This document shows, one piece after another, positions 1 to 9,400 of a stretch of 64,000 bases of DNA. Every line of letters begins with the position of its first letter. Within the stretch, counting starts at the first letter, position 1. Source of the stretch: Streptomyces niveus (GTDB lineage: Bacteria > Actinomycetota > Actinomycetes > Streptomycetales > Streptomycetaceae); the NCBI RefSeq assembly GCF_002009175.1, contig NZ_CP018047.1:6866001-6930000 (forward strand), given 5' to 3'. The notes beneath the pieces were generated by a model. The model did not search any database and was not told where the DNA came from. It saw nothing but the letters and a program-made list of their open reading frames with translations. The position numbers and the translations under genes were made by a program.

Positions 1-2
1 TA

Positions 3-323
3 GGGAAAGCTGGGTGGTATGGCGCCGAAGGCCCGCTCCTGCTGTACGAGCCCGAGGATCACTAGGCGCTCGACTACATCAACGAGTACGGCGACTGGCG
101 CCTGCACACCATTCTGGAAAGCCGCGGCATGAACCCGCCGAAGGCCCCGGATGCCGTCCCGGCGCCGGTACGGGCACACAGCGCGCTGCTGCGGACCATG
201 GCCCGGATCGGGACGCTGGAAGGCTTCGACGCGTGCCACGCGGTGCGCCCGGCTCAAGCCGATCCGGACGCCGTCCTCGCGCCGGCCGCCTGGATCGAGG
301 CTCGCGGCCGGAGCAGCCGGTGA
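3..323 (+). pseudogene. Decayed ORF with internal stop
   Basis: Frame 3 reads as a plausible actinobacterial protein (segments such as EGPLLLYEPEDH, then ALDYINEYGDWRLHTILESR) but is broken by an in-frame TAG at 63-65 and ends at TGA 321-323. The part after the stop, with an ATG at 129, could make 64 residues. The 5' end lies outside the window, so it may also be the tail of a longer gene. No domain is recognised. The neighbouring broken zinc-ribbon ORF suggests the remains of a small integrated element. The reading frame is supported only by residue composition, so the call is tentative. Confidence 0.35.
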
Positions 324-347
324 GCGCCGCGACCATGTGGTCGCCAC

Positions 348-681
348 GTGGGGCGGGCGACGGGGTGCGGCACCCGGTACGAGGAGTTGACGGCCGACGG
401 ACAGGGCCACGTCGACTACGCGCTTCCGTTCGGGGAGTCGTACTCCGAGGGCGACGACAACCCGATCTGCCACTGCCCGCGCCTTCCCAAGCAGTTCTGC
501 ATGGCGTGCGCCTGGCCACAGCGTCCCCACGGGCCCGACATGCGGCTTCTGCCAGTCCCCCATGGACTCGGCCTCAGCCGCCCGACGATGGTGCTCGCAC
601 ACCTGCCGCCAGGCCGCCAACAGAGCATGGAAACTCGGTGAGCTCCCAGCGACAGCACTGTCCCATCTCGTTGAAGGCTGA
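348..681 (+). pseudogene. Frameshifted small Cys-rich (zinc-ribbon) protein remnant
   Basis: The first half reads well in frame 3 (YEELTADGQGHVDY, then ICHCPRLPKQFCMAC). After about position 535 the convincing frame is frame 1, where 541-639 encodes CGFCQSPMDSA followed by RRWCSHTCRQAANRAWKLG, ending at TGA 679-681. The CxxC...WCSxxCRQAA pattern is typical of small zinc-finger proteins common in actinobacterial plasmids, phages and integrative elements. The change of frame suggests a disrupted gene. No start with a clear ribosome binding site is visible. Nothing is seen in 682-778. A sequencing error or two separate small genes are alternatives. Confidence 0.35.
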
Positions 682-778
682 TCGATGGCAGCGTCAAGTC
701 TCGTTCCACCGAAGATTGAGCGACCTCGGGTGCAGCGCCGGTTTCGGCGGAGGCGCCGGCGTTTCGCTGGACCGGCGC

Positions 779-1528
779 TCAGTGGGTGGCGGACCAATCG
801 GCGCCGACCTGATCGGCCACGGAGAAGCCCGTTTCGCAGTCCGGGCACGTCGCCTCGCCGAAGACGTAAGTCATCGCGTTGGCGACTTCTTGGTGACCGT
901 CGGTGATGGCGATGTCGTGGAGCCGTCGGCCGATGCCGTCCATGGCCGCGGGGTTGGCGGGACGCAGGGGCGTCGTCTCGACGACATCCTCCGACAGCGC
1001 GTAGTCGCCGCTCGTGGAGAAGAATCCGCGCTCGCCGATGACGATGAAGAGGTTGGCTTGGCAGCCGGGGCAGGAGACCTCGTACTCCTCGTTCACGAGG
1101 CCACAGGCCAGGTCTTCGCTCCAGCTCACGACGCCTTCGAAGCTCAGCATGGACTCGAGGAGGTAGGCGTACTCGTTCCGATCGGACGATGTCCGGAGGT
1201 GTTTGTTCACCGCTGCCAGCAGGGTTTTGACCTCCGCGACGTGCTGGGCGCGGACATCGCCGGCCCCGTGCGGCTGGTCGGAGCCCGCCATGATCGCGCC
1301 CGCCAGGTTCAGGGCGCTGACCGCCTGCTCTCGGTCATCACGGCCGGCTACGTCGGCCAGCCATGGCAGGGCCGCGAAGCTGGCCGAGTAGACACTGCCC
1401 TGATGGCAGAGCGCCGACCACAGATCGTTCCAACGCTCGGGGCTCGGATCCGACGCGACCTGGTCCAGTAGCGTCGGTATGTCTTCCGCCGAGCCGTAAG
1501 CATGGCTCAGTTGGGTCCAATCCGTCAT
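779..1528 (-). CDS. HEAT-like hypothetical protein with two CxxC pairs
   Basis: The frame encodes 249 residues from ATG 1528, which has a GGA-containing ribosome binding site about 8 bases upstream; an in-frame TTG at 1540 lacks one. The N-terminal half (AYGSAEDIPTLLDQVASD, SALCHQGSVYSASFAALPWL) matches the style of a widespread Streptomyces family of HEAT-like helical repeat proteins of unknown role, sometimes suspected of being immunity or scaffold proteins. The C-terminal half carries CPGC and CPDC pairs about 70 residues apart, which could form a zinc ribbon. No signal peptide or membrane segment is seen. It stands alone between a decayed region and the NmrA-type gene. Function is unknown. 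Confidence 0.7.
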   Translation of the reverse strand: MTDWTQLSHAYGSAEDIPTLLDQVASDPSPERWNDLWSALCHQGSVYSASFAALPWLADVAGRDDREQAVSALNLAGAIMAGSDQPHGAGDVRAQHVAEVKTLLAAVNKHLRTSSDRNEYAYLLESMLSFEGVVSWSEDLACGLVNEEYEVSCPGCQANLFIVIGERGFFSTSGDYALSEDVVETTPLRPANPAAMDGIGRRLHDIAITDGHQEVANAMTYVFGEATCPDCETGFSVADQVGADWSATH

Positions 1529-1787
1529 GCCGGAATCCAACCAGGTCAGTTCAATCCACAGCGACTCTCTCTGAACAGGTCGGAGGCAGCCTGACGTGGA
1601 TCCCTCAAACTCCGGTGAGACGAGGCAAGCACCTGACCTGCACGTTCAAGGTTCGATGTCACGAAACTGGTAGTCATCACGCTTCGATGGCAACGACCAA
1701 GATTCGATGACAGAGGGCACCGGCGAGCGATCCGGCGAAAGATCCTGCGACAGGCGTGACGTCAGGCGCGGTGGCCCGTCCGCCGTC

Positions 1788-2534
1788 TCACATCTTCCGC
1801 GTCGCCAGGAAGTCCTCGAACGTCTCCCTGCCCACGGCCCGTTCGGGCGCCAGTTGATCGCCCCGCCGGTAACCCGCGTACGCCTTGCCGAACAGCGGCA
1901 TCGCCAGCAGCCGCCGCTTGTGGCCCGTCGCCCGCAGATACGCCTCGGCCAGATCCTCCAGCGTGCGGACCTCGGGACCCCCGAGGTCGGGCACCCGGCC
2001 CGCCGGCGGTCGGGTGGCCAGGTCCGCCAGCCGCGAAGCGACTTCAGCCGAGCCGATCGGCTGGAGGCTGACCCGCGCGGGCAGCACCGTGGCGACCGGT
2101 AGTTTCGTCGCGCCCTCCAGCATCTTCAGGACCAGATCGTGGAATTGGGTCGTACGCAGAATCGTCCAGCCGAGCCCCGAGTCCTCGATCATCCGCTCGA
2201 CGATCCGCTTCGTCCGGTAGTAGCCGAGCGGTAACCGGTCGCCCCCGACGACCGAGATGTAGACGAGATGCGGGATCTTCGCGCGCACGGCCGACTCCAC
2301 CAGATGCGCCGCCGCCCTGTCGTCACCGCCGCGCGCCGAGGTGGCGCAGTGGACGACCACGTCCACACCCCTCAGCGCGTCGTCCAGCGCCCTGCTGTCG
2401 TCGTCGCGCAGATCGACGGCGTACGGCTGTGAACTCCGGCTCAGCGCACGGACGGTGTGCCCGTCCGTGCGCAGTCGGTCCACGACCTGTCTGCCGAGTG
2501 TTCCCGTACCGCCGGTCACGAGGATTGTCGCCAT
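1788..2534 (-). CDS. NmrA-like NAD(P)-binding oxidoreductase
   Basis: A 248-residue atypical short-chain dehydrogenase-like protein. The N-terminal Rossmann motif TGGTGTLGR is at residues 7-15, followed by a conserved HCATSARGGDD segment and a YYRTKRIVERMI helix, as in the NmrA/SDR_a5 group. Members act as NAD(P)H-dependent reductases, quinone oxidoreductases or redox sensors; the substrate cannot be told from sequence. The start is ATG 2534, giving the sequence MATILVTGG; the frame is open further upstream but that part lacks protein character. The gene is divergent from the riboflavin operon and separated from it by about 200 bp. Confidence 0.85.
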   Translation of the reverse strand: MATILVTGGTGTLGRQVVDRLRTDGHTVRALSRSSQPYAVDLRDDDSRALDDALRGVDVVVHCATSARGGDDRAAAHLVESAVRAKIPHLVYISVVGGDRLPLGYYRTKRIVERMIEDSGLGWTILRTTQFHDLVLKMLEGATKLPVATVLPARVSLQPIGSAEVASRLADLATRPPAGRVPDLGGPEVRTLEDLAEAYLRATGHKRRLLAMPLFGKAYAGYRRGDQLAPERAVGRETFEDFLATRKM

Positions 2535-2630
2535 GGCCCAAGCCTGCCAGCGTGTGACGCTCCACGTGACGAGAGGGTGCCGGGGAGTGTCGTGGAGATC
2601 CCGCCCCGTCTCCCCGCGACCACCTCGCGG

Positions 2631-2654
2631 CCACAGGTCCGGCCACAGGTCCGG
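2631..2654. repeat. Two tandem 12-bp repeats (CCACAGGTCCGG)
   Basis: Two perfect adjacent copies of CCACAGGTCCGG lie between the NmrA-like gene and the FMN riboswitch, followed by a partial third (CCACC). They could be an operator for the minus-strand gene or a chance duplication. Confidence 0.5.
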
Positions 2655-2735
2655 CCACCGTCTGTGATCCAGCGCACACACCGGCCCTCGATGGCCCACG
2701 ATCAGGCGTGGCACACTGGTCCCGTACCAGCAGCA

Positions 2736-2862
2736 GCGCACTCCGGGGTCGGTGTAATTCCGAACCGGCGGTTACAGTCCGCGACCCGACCGCTTCCAGC
2801 GGCCGGTTGACCAGGTGAAACTCCTGGACCGACGGTGAAAGTCCGGATGGGAGGCAGTGCGC
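2736..2862 (+). promoter_or_regulatory. FMN riboswitch (RFN element)
   Basis: The element shows the conserved blocks of the RFN family in order: a GGTCGGTGTAATTCCGAACC block at about 2747-2766, GGCGGTTACAGTCCGCGACC, a variable hairpin at about 2788-2808, CCAGGTGAAACTCCTGGACC, GACGGTGAAAGTCCGGATGG, and GAGGCAGTGC. The closing P1 stem is GCGCACT (2736-2742) with AGTGCGC (2856-2862). It lies upstream of ribD in the same orientation. In actinobacteria such elements usually block translation or terminate transcription when FMN binds. Here the 145 bases between P1 and the ribD start leave room for an expression platform. Confidence 0.95.
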
Positions 2863-3007
2863 GGCGGGCCGTCACCGGTATGCCGCCGTCGGCGGATCGT
2901 CCTCGGACGTTCCGTTCATCGGTCTCGGCGTTCCCGTGTGCGTTTCCCGTTTCTCTGTCGTCATCGACAGGCCCCGGAGTCCGTGCCCCAGAGGCAGGGA
3001 GGACCCG

Positions 3008-4186
3008 GTGGCCACCACCACGGCCGACACGGACGCCATGCGCCGAGCCGTCACGCTCGCCGCCCGCGCACTCGGCGCCACCAGCCCCAATCCCGTTGTC
3101 GGATGCGTGATTCTCGACGCCGCCGGACAGCCCGCCGGCGAGGGATTCCACCAGCGCGCCGGCGGTCCGCACGCCGAGATCCACGCCCTGCGCGCGGCCG
3201 GCGGCCGGGCCGTGGGCGGCACCGCGTACGTCACCCTCGAACCGTGCGACCACACCGGCCGCACCGGACCCTGCGCCCGGGCGCTCGTCGAGGCCGGGAT
3301 AGCCCGCGTCGTGTACGCGGTCGGCGACCCCAACCCCCAGGCCACCGGCGGCGCCGAGACCTTGCGGGCGGCCGGTGTCCACGTCGAGGGCGGACTGCTC
3401 GCAGACGAGGCCGAAGAGGGCAACGCGGCCTGGCTCACCTCCGTTCGGCTCGGCCGCCCCTACGTCCTGTGGAAGTACGCCGCCACGCTCGACGGCCGGA
3501 TCGCGGCGGCCGACGCCACCAGCCGCTGGATCACCTCCGCCGAGTCCCGCGCCGATGTCCACCGGCTCCGCGCCGAGGCCGACGCGGTCGTCGTCGGCTC
3601 GGGGACCGCCCGCGCGGACGACCCGCATCTCGCGGTGCGCGGTGTCGAGGGCGCCGTCCAGCCGCTGCGGGTCGTCGTCGACACCGAGGCCACCGCCGTA
3701 CGGCCGGGGGCACGGGTCCTGGACGGTGCGGGGCCCACACTGATCGCCGTCGCCGACGACGCGGACACCACGCATCTCAAGGCGGCCGGGCCCGGCGAGG
3801 CACCGGTGGACATCCTGCGGCTGCCCCGCGCCGAACGGGGGCTGTCCGTACCCGCCCTGCTCGCCGGCCTGCACGCCCGCGGCGTCCGTTCCGTACTCCT
3901 CGAAGGCGGCCCGACGCTGGCCGGTGCCTTCGTCGCGGCGGGGGCCGTCGACAAGGTCGTCGGCTATCTCGCGCCCGTTCTGCTGGGCGCCGGCCCCGCC
4001 GCTCTCGGCGACGCCGGAATCACCACCCTCACCGAGGCGTTGCGCCTGCGGATGACCGCGACCGAACGCGTCGGCCCCGACCTCCGTATCACTGCCGCGC
4101 CGGAACGCGCCGCACCCGTGGGCGCCGCACCGACAAGCACCGCGGCCGCGGACACCGCGGCCGTTTCAACTCCCAAGGAGCGTTGA
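3008..4186 (+). CDS. ribD: Riboflavin biosynthesis protein RibD (deaminase/reductase)
   Basis: A bifunctional enzyme of 392 residues. The N-terminal deaminase domain holds the zinc-binding set: the PHAE motif at residues 54-57, then Cys80 and Cys89 in PCDHTGRTGPC. The C-terminal RibD reductase domain begins near residue 140 with YVLWKYAATLDGRIAA. The enzyme deaminates the pyrimidine product of GTP cyclohydrolase II and then reduces the ribosyl chain. The GTG start at 3008 is chosen because AGGGAGG sits 5-12 bases upstream; an ATG at 2936 would add an arginine/proline-rich leader. Its TGA directly abuts the GTG of ribE, so the two are probably translationally coupled. Controlled by the FMN riboswitch at 2736-2862. 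Confidence 0.95.
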   Translation: MATTTADTDAMRRAVTLAARALGATSPNPVVGCVILDAAGQPAGEGFHQRAGGPHAEIHALRAAGGRAVGGTAYVTLEPCDHTGRTGPCARALVEAGIARVVYAVGDPNPQATGGAETLRAAGVHVEGGLLADEAEEGNAAWLTSVRLGRPYVLWKYAATLDGRIAAADATSRWITSAESRADVHRLRAEADAVVVGSGTARADDPHLAVRGVEGAVQPLRVVVDTEATAVRPGARVLDGAGPTLIAVADDADTTHLKAAGPGEAPVDILRLPRAERGLSVPALLAGLHARGVRSVLLEGGPTLAGAFVAAGAVDKVVGYLAPVLLGAGPAALGDAGITTLTEALRLRMTATERVGPDLRITAAPERAAPVGAAPTSTAAADTAAVSTPKER

Positions 4187-4807
4187 GTGTTCACCGGAAT
4201 CGTCGAAGAACTGGGTGAGGTCACCGCCGTCGAGAACCTCGGCGACTCCTCCCGCTTCCGTCTGCGCGGCCCCGCCGTCACCGAAGGTGCCAAGCACGGT
4301 GACTCGATCGCCGTCAACGGCGTCTGCCTCACCGTCGTCGACCTCGAGGACGGCGGCGAGTTCACCGCCGACGTCATGGCCGAGACCCTCGACCGCTCCA
4401 GCCTCGGCGCGCTCGTACCCGGCGCCCGGGTCAACCTGGAGCGGCCCATGGCCGTCGGCGGCCGGCTCGGCGGCCACATCGTCCAGGGTCATGTCGACGG
4501 CACCGGCACGGTCGTGGACCGCAAGGCGTCCGAGCACTGGGAGATCGTCAAGGTCTCGCTCCCCGCCGGCCTCGCCCGCTACGTGGTCGAGAAGGGCTCC
4601 ATCACCGTCGACGGTGTCAGTCTCACGGTGGTCGACGCCGGACCCGACTACTTCACCATCAGCCTCATCCCCACCACCCTCGCGCTGACCACCCTCGGCA
4701 TCAAGCAGCCCGGCGACCCGGTCAACCTGGAGGTCGACGTGATCGCCAAGTACGTGGAGCGGCTGCTGGCCTTCCCCGCCCAGGACGCGGAGGGACCGGC
4801 CCGATGA
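4187..4807 (+). CDS. ribE: Riboflavin synthase, alpha chain
   Basis: A 206-residue protein that begins MFTGIVEELGEV, the family hallmark. It contains two tandem lumazine-binding barrels (about residues 1-97 and 98-195), each with the typical D-S/G-I-x-V-(N/D)-G-V-x-L-T-V motif: DSIAVNGVCLTVVD in the first and GSITVDGVSLTVVD in the second. It dismutates two 6,7-dimethyl-8-ribityllumazine molecules to riboflavin and the pyrimidine precursor. The start is GTG 4187, with AAGGAG placed within the last codons of ribD. The end overlaps ribM by an ATGA junction at 4804-4807. Confidence 0.95.
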   Translation: MFTGIVEELGEVTAVENLGDSSRFRLRGPAVTEGAKHGDSIAVNGVCLTVVDLEDGGEFTADVMAETLDRSSLGALVPGARVNLERPMAVGGRLGGHIVQGHVDGTGTVVDRKASEHWEIVKVSLPAGLARYVVEKGSITVDGVSLTVVDAGPDYFTISLIPTTLALTTLGIKQPGDPVNLEVDVIAKYVERLLAFPAQDAEGPAR

Positions 4808-5468
4808 GCGCCATGCCCTCCTGGCCCGCCTTGGACTGGCTGAACGCGGAGGCGTTCACCGCCTTCGGCCAGCACATCATCTGGTCCGACATGATCGGCA
4901 ACTGCATCGGTCTGATCGCCCTCGCGCTCGGCTGGCGGCGCTCGATCCTCACCTGGCCCGCGCAGTTGCTCTCCGGCGTCATCCTCGTCGCCGCCTACGC
5001 CTCGGCGAACCTCAGCGGCGGTGTCGGCAAGCAACTCCTCGTCATCGGCGTGGCGTTGTGGGGCTGGCGGATGTGGCAGCGCGGCAGGCAGCAGGCTCAG
5101 GACGGCACGATCGCCGTACGGTTCGCCACCTGGCCCGAGCGCTGGCTGCTCCTCGGCGGCACCGCGCTCGGCACAATCGCCGTCGGCGGCCTGTTCACCG
5201 CCGTACCCGAACTGTCCTGGAACCCCTGGCCCGACGCGTACATCTTCGTCGGCACCCTCGCCGCGATGGTCGCCCAGGCGCGCGGTCTGGTCGAGTTCTG
5301 GTTCGCCTGGCTCCTGGTCGACCTCGTCGGCGTACCGCTCGCCTTCAGCAGCGGACTCGCCTTCTCCGGCTTCGTGTACGTCGTCTACCTCGGCCTCGTC
5401 CTGTGGGGACTGCGTGACTGGTGGCTGCGCACCCGCGCCGGCACCCCGGCTCTGGAAGGAGCAGCAGC

Positions 5469-5472
<4 letters not shown>
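4804..5472 (+). CDS. ribM: RibM/PnuC-type riboflavin transporter
   Basis: A 222-residue polytopic membrane protein of the PnuC family with about six to seven hydrophobic segments and Trp-rich motifs ([48 protein letters not shown]). PnuC proteins import nicotinamide mononucleotide or riboside. In actinobacterial rib operons the family member RibM has been described as a riboflavin (and roseoflavin) facilitator, and its position here between ribE and ribBA, under the FMN riboswitch, supports that substrate. The ATG overlaps the ribE stop by 4 bp, and the stop overlaps the ribBA start by 4 bp. Confidence 0.88.
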
Positions 5473-6761
<1,289 letters not shown>

Positions 6762-6782
6762 CCACGACACGGTCACGACACG

Positions 6783-6832
6783 CACATCTCTGCACATCGG
6801 CATATCAGCACATCGGCACATTGGTACATCGG
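6783..6832 (+). repeat. Imperfect CACATCGGCA repeats before ribH
   Basis: Between ribBA and ribH there are four to five imperfect copies of a 10-12-base unit (CACATCTCTG, CACATCGGCA, CACATCGGCA, TACATCGGAA). The stretch is less GC-rich than its surroundings. It lies just upstream of the ribH ribosome binding site (AGGAGAG), so it may form an unstructured spacer or an internal regulatory site. Confidence 0.6.
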
Positions 6833-6847
6833 AACAACAGGAGAGAC

Positions 6848-7333
6848 ATGAGCGGCAAGGGTGCACCCGAACTGTCCGTCCGCAACTGCGGCGACCTGCG
6901 GGTGGCGGTCATCGCGGCCCTGTGGCACGAGAAGGTCATGGACGGACTCGTCGACGGCGCCCTGCGCGCGCTGCGTGAACTGGGCATCGACGAGCCGACC
7001 CTGCTCAGGGTCCCCGGCAGCTTCGAGCTGCCCGTCGTCGCCAAGGTCCTCGCCGACCGCGGCTACGACGCCGTCGTCGCCCTCGGCGTCGTCATCCGCG
7101 GCGGGACCCCCCACTTCGACTACGTGTGCCAGGGCGTCACCCAGGGCCTGACCAAGGTCTCGATCGACACCGGGGTGCCCGTCGGATTCGGCGTACTGAC
7201 CTGCGACACCGAGGAGCAGGCGCTCGACCGGGCCGGACTGGAGGGCTCCAACGAGGACAAGGGGCACGAGGCCGTCACCGCCGCGGTCGCCACGGCGGCC
7301 ACCCTGCGTACGGTCGCCGAACCCTGGCGCTGA
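6848..7333 (+). CDS. ribH: 6,7-dimethyl-8-ribityllumazine synthase
   Basis: A 161-residue lumazine synthase (RibH, beta chain). Typical motifs are present: [14 protein letters not shown], the phosphate-binding [28 protein letters not shown] with the catalytic histidine, and [16 protein letters not shown]. It condenses the pyrimidinedione with 3,4-dihydroxy-2-butanone-4-phosphate, giving the substrate of RibE, and normally assembles into pentamers or icosahedral 60-mers. The ATG at 6848 follows AGGAGAG. It lies 86 bp after ribBA across the repeat tract, in the same orientation, and is the last rib gene. A short inverted repeat (CGGTCC/GGACCG, 7334-7349) follows the stop. Confidence 0.95.
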   Translation: MSGKGAPELSVRNCGDLRVAVIAALWHEKVMDGLVDGALRALRELGIDEPTLLRVPGSFELPVVAKVLADRGYDAVVALGVVIRGGTPHFDYVCQGVTQGLTKVSIDTGVPVGFGVLTCDTEEQALDRAGLEGSNEDKGHEAVTAAVATAATLRTVAEPWR

Positions 7334-7367
7334 CGGTCCGGGCGGACCGCGTAGGGTGGGCCTCACC

Positions 7368-7637
7368 ATGTCGAAGACGTTCGAGGAGCTCTTCACCGAG
7401 CTCCAGCAGAAGGCCGCCACGGGCGACCCCAGCACCTCCCGCACCGCCGAACTGGTGGACAAGGGAGTGCATGCCATCGGTAAGAAGGTCGTCGAAGAGG
7501 CCGCCGAGGTGTGGATGGCGGCCGAGTACGAGGGCCCCGAAGCCACCGCCGAGGAGATCTCGCAGCTGCTGTACCACGTCCAGGTGATGATGGTCGCGCG
7601 CGGGATCTCGCTCGACGACGTCTACTCCCATCTCTGA
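7368..7637 (+). CDS. hisE: Phosphoribosyl-ATP pyrophosphatase
   Basis: An 89-residue single-domain HisE that hydrolyses phosphoribosyl-ATP to phosphoribosyl-AMP, the second step of histidine synthesis. It has the MazG-like helical motif with acidic metal ligands ([18 protein letters not shown], then [14 protein letters not shown]). The ATG at 7368 is preceded by AGGGTGGG; a GTG at 7356 would add four residues. It is the first gene of a short his pair with hisG. The 34 bp from ribH, with only a small hairpin between, mean that read-through from the riboflavin operon is possible. Confidence 0.92.
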   Translation: MSKTFEELFTELQQKAATGDPSTSRTAELVDKGVHAIGKKVVEEAAEVWMAAEYEGPEATAEEISQLLYHVQVMMVARGISLDDVYSHL

Positions 7638-7658
7638 GCACCACCCCCGGCGACGTAC

Positions 7659-7695
7659 GGCCCCACCGGCGCGGTCGTACGTCCGCGCCGGGGCC
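7659..7695 (+). terminator. Strong hairpin in the hisE-hisG gap
   Basis: A stem of CCGGCGCGG (7666-7674) with CCGCGCCGG (7683-7691) is extended by GGCC pairs across one bulged A. No T-run follows, so it may be a partial terminator, attenuator or RNA-stability hairpin between hisE and hisG. Confidence 0.5.
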
Positions 7696-7767
7696 CCCGC
7701 CCGCTGACCTCTCTCCCGTGCACCGTTCGTTCCCCCGCTCCCACGCATACGTAAGGAAGCCGCTCTC

Positions 7768-8616
7768 ATGCTGCGTATCGCCGTCCCCAACAAGGGTTCA
7801 CTCTCCGGGGCGGCGTCGGCGATGCTCCATGAGGCGGGCTACCAGCAGCGCAAGGAGTCCAAGGAACTCGTCCTGGTCGACCCCGAGAACGAGGTCGAGT
7901 TCTTCTACCTCCGCCCGCGCGACATCGCGATCTACGTGAGTTCCGGCCGACTCGACATCGGCATCACCGGACGTGACCTGCTGCTCGACTCGGGCGCGGG
8001 CGCCGAGGAGATCCTGCCGCTCGGGTTCGCCCGCTCCACGTTCCGCTTCGCGGCGAAGCCCGGCACGGCCACGTCCGTCGCGGACTTCGGCGGGCTGACG
8101 ATCGCCACCTCCTACGAAGGCATCGTCGTCAAGTACCTCGCCGACAAGGGCGTGGACGCCTCCGTCGTCCACCTCGACGGCGCCGTCGAGACCGCGATCG
8201 AACTGGGCGTCGCGCAGATCATCGCGGACGTCGTGGAGACCGGCACCTCGATGCGCAACGCCGGCCTCGAAGTCGTCGACGAGCCGATCATGAAGTCCGA
8301 GGCGATCGTCGTCCGCCGCAACGGCGCGGACGCCGACGAACCGAAGGTCCAGCAGTTCCTGCGCCGCCTCCAGGGCGTCCTGGTCGCCCGTACGTACGTG
8401 ATGATGGACTACGACTGCCGCGCCGAGCACCTGGAGCGCGCCGTCGCCCTCACGCCCGGCCTGGAGTCGCCGACCATCTCGCCGCTGCACAACGAGGGCT
8501 GGGTCGCCGTCCGCGCGATGGTCCCGTCCAGGGAGGCGCAGCGCATCATGGACGACCTGTACGAGCTGGGTGCCCGCGCCATCCTCACCACGGCCATCCA
8601 CGCCTGCCGCCTGTGA
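7768..8616 (+). CDS. hisG: ATP phosphoribosyltransferase (long form)
   Basis: A 282-residue HisG that catalyses the committed step of histidine synthesis, from ATP and PRPP to phosphoribosyl-ATP. It starts MLRIAVPNKGSL and includes the PRPP-binding segment ADVVETGTSMRNAGL. The length and the C-terminal part (after about residue 205, with VMMDYDCRAEHLERAVAL and a final ARAILTTAIHACRL) indicate the long form with its own ACT-like regulatory domain, so it should not need HisZ and should be feedback-inhibited by histidine. The ATG at 7768 has AAGGAAG upstream. The stop overlaps a possible GTG of the next gene by 4 bp. Confidence 0.95.
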   Translation: MLRIAVPNKGSLSGAASAMLHEAGYQQRKESKELVLVDPENEVEFFYLRPRDIAIYVSSGRLDIGITGRDLLLDSGAGAEEILPLGFARSTFRFAAKPGTATSVADFGGLTIATSYEGIVVKYLADKGVDASVVHLDGAVETAIELGVAQIIADVVETGTSMRNAGLEVVDEPIMKSEAIVVRRNGADADEPKVQQFLRRLQGVLVARTYVMMDYDCRAEHLERAVALTPGLESPTISPLHNEGWVAVRAMVPSREAQRIMDDLYELGARAILTTAIHACRL

Positions 8617-8630
8617 AGGACGTACCCCTG

Positions 8631-9218
8631 ATGCCCGTGCCGGCCGCCCGCGCCGAACCCCCCGCCCTGCCCGCCCTCCCCGTGACGTTCCGGCCGAACG
8701 GCACCCGCGCCGTCCTGCTCTCCGTCGGGACGGTCATGCTCGTCGTCATCACGGCCATGTCCGTGATGCTGGAGAAGCTGAACGCGGGGGAGCGCGTCAG
8801 CTTCGTCTTCGTCGGTCTGCTCTTCTTCGGAGTGCTGGTCCTCCTCAGCCGCCCCAAGGTCGTCGCCGATGACACCGGCGTCACGGTGGTCAACATCACC
8901 CGCACCCGGCGGCTGGAGTGGGCCGAGATCCTGCGCGTCAATCTGCGGGTCGGCGACCCGTGGGTCTTCCTCGACCTGAGCGACGGCACCAGCCTGGCCG
9001 CGCTGGGCATCCAGCCCGGTGTCGCCAAGCAGAAGGCCGTACGCGACGCGCGGACGCTGCGCGCCCTCGCGGAGTCGCACGGCACCGGCGCGGAGACGGC
9101 GGCACGGGCCGGCGGCGCCGCGGCCACGGACCTCGGTACGGAGGCGGGCAAGGACGTGGGCAAGGACGTGGGCCAGGACGCCGGTACGGACGCGTCCACG
9201 GACACCGGTCCGGCGTGA
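8631..9218 (+). CDS. PH-like small membrane protein
   Basis: About 195 residues. After a Pro/Ala-rich N-terminus there are two hydrophobic segments (AVLLSVGTVMLVVITAMSVM and VSFVFVGLLFFGVLVLL), then a bacterial PH-like module (VVADDTGVTVVNITRTRRLEWAEILRV, then WVFLDLSDG). The C-terminus is a low-complexity tail made from repeated KDVG/DAG/TD units. This arrangement is common in Streptomyces and its role is unknown. ATG 8631 is preferred because GAAGGA lies at 8615-8620; a GTG at 8613 overlapping the hisG stop has no ribosome binding site. It is probably cotranscribed with hisG. Confidence 0.75.
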   Translation: MPVPAARAEPPALPALPVTFRPNGTRAVLLSVGTVMLVVITAMSVMLEKLNAGERVSFVFVGLLFFGVLVLLSRPKVVADDTGVTVVNITRTRRLEWAEILRVNLRVGDPWVFLDLSDGTSLAALGIQPGVAKQKAVRDARTLRALAESHGTGAETAARAGGAAATDLGTEAGKDVGKDVGQDAGTDASTDTGPA

Positions 9219-9221
9219 ACA

Positions 9222-9249
9222 TTGCGGTGCCCGTCCCAGTGGCTACTCT
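9222..9249 (+). promoter_or_regulatory. Putative promoter TTGCGG-N16-TACTCT
   Basis: A -35-like TTGCGG (9222-9227) and a -10-like TACTCT (9244-9249) lie 16 bp apart. They would start a transcript near 9256 with a 5' leader of about 145 nt before the gene at 9401. Seen by eye only. Confidence 0.4.
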
Positions 9250-9255
9250 GGGGAC

Positions 9256-9400
9256 GGAGGCGCCAGGTGCGCCCCGCCCCGCATCCCACGGCCGTGAGTA
9301 CCGGCCCGCGGGGCATCCTGCGACCCGAGGAGTGACTCCCTCCAGCAATGGACGGATCATCCGGTAGTACCTGCGCCGCCGCCTTCGAAGAGGCGGCGGC
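9256..9400 (+). promoter_or_regulatory. Structured 5' leader with a Shine-Dalgarno-holding hairpin
   Basis: The stretch has several complementary segments, including GCCCCGC with GCGGGGC. It ends in a perfect 10-bp stem, GCCGCCGCCT (9375-9384) with AGGCGGCGGC (9391-9400), that finishes at the ATG. The only good ribosome binding site, AAGAGG (9388-9393), lies half in the loop and half in the 3' arm. This would hide it and suits a translational switch. It does not match the M-box, yybP-ykoY or other riboswitch cores I know. Confidence 0.45.

Noticed and set aside
14..1471. Plus-strand 485-codon frame at the window start
   Set aside because: Its second half lies opposite the HEAT-like gene and its first half is in a different frame from the plausible decayed coding sequence; composition looks random.
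9219..9400. M-box (Mg2+) or yybP-ykoY riboswitch upstream of the CNNM-type gene
   Set aside because: The conserved M-box block GGTGAGGCTCC and the yybP GGGGAGTA core are missing. Reported only as an unclassified structured leader.
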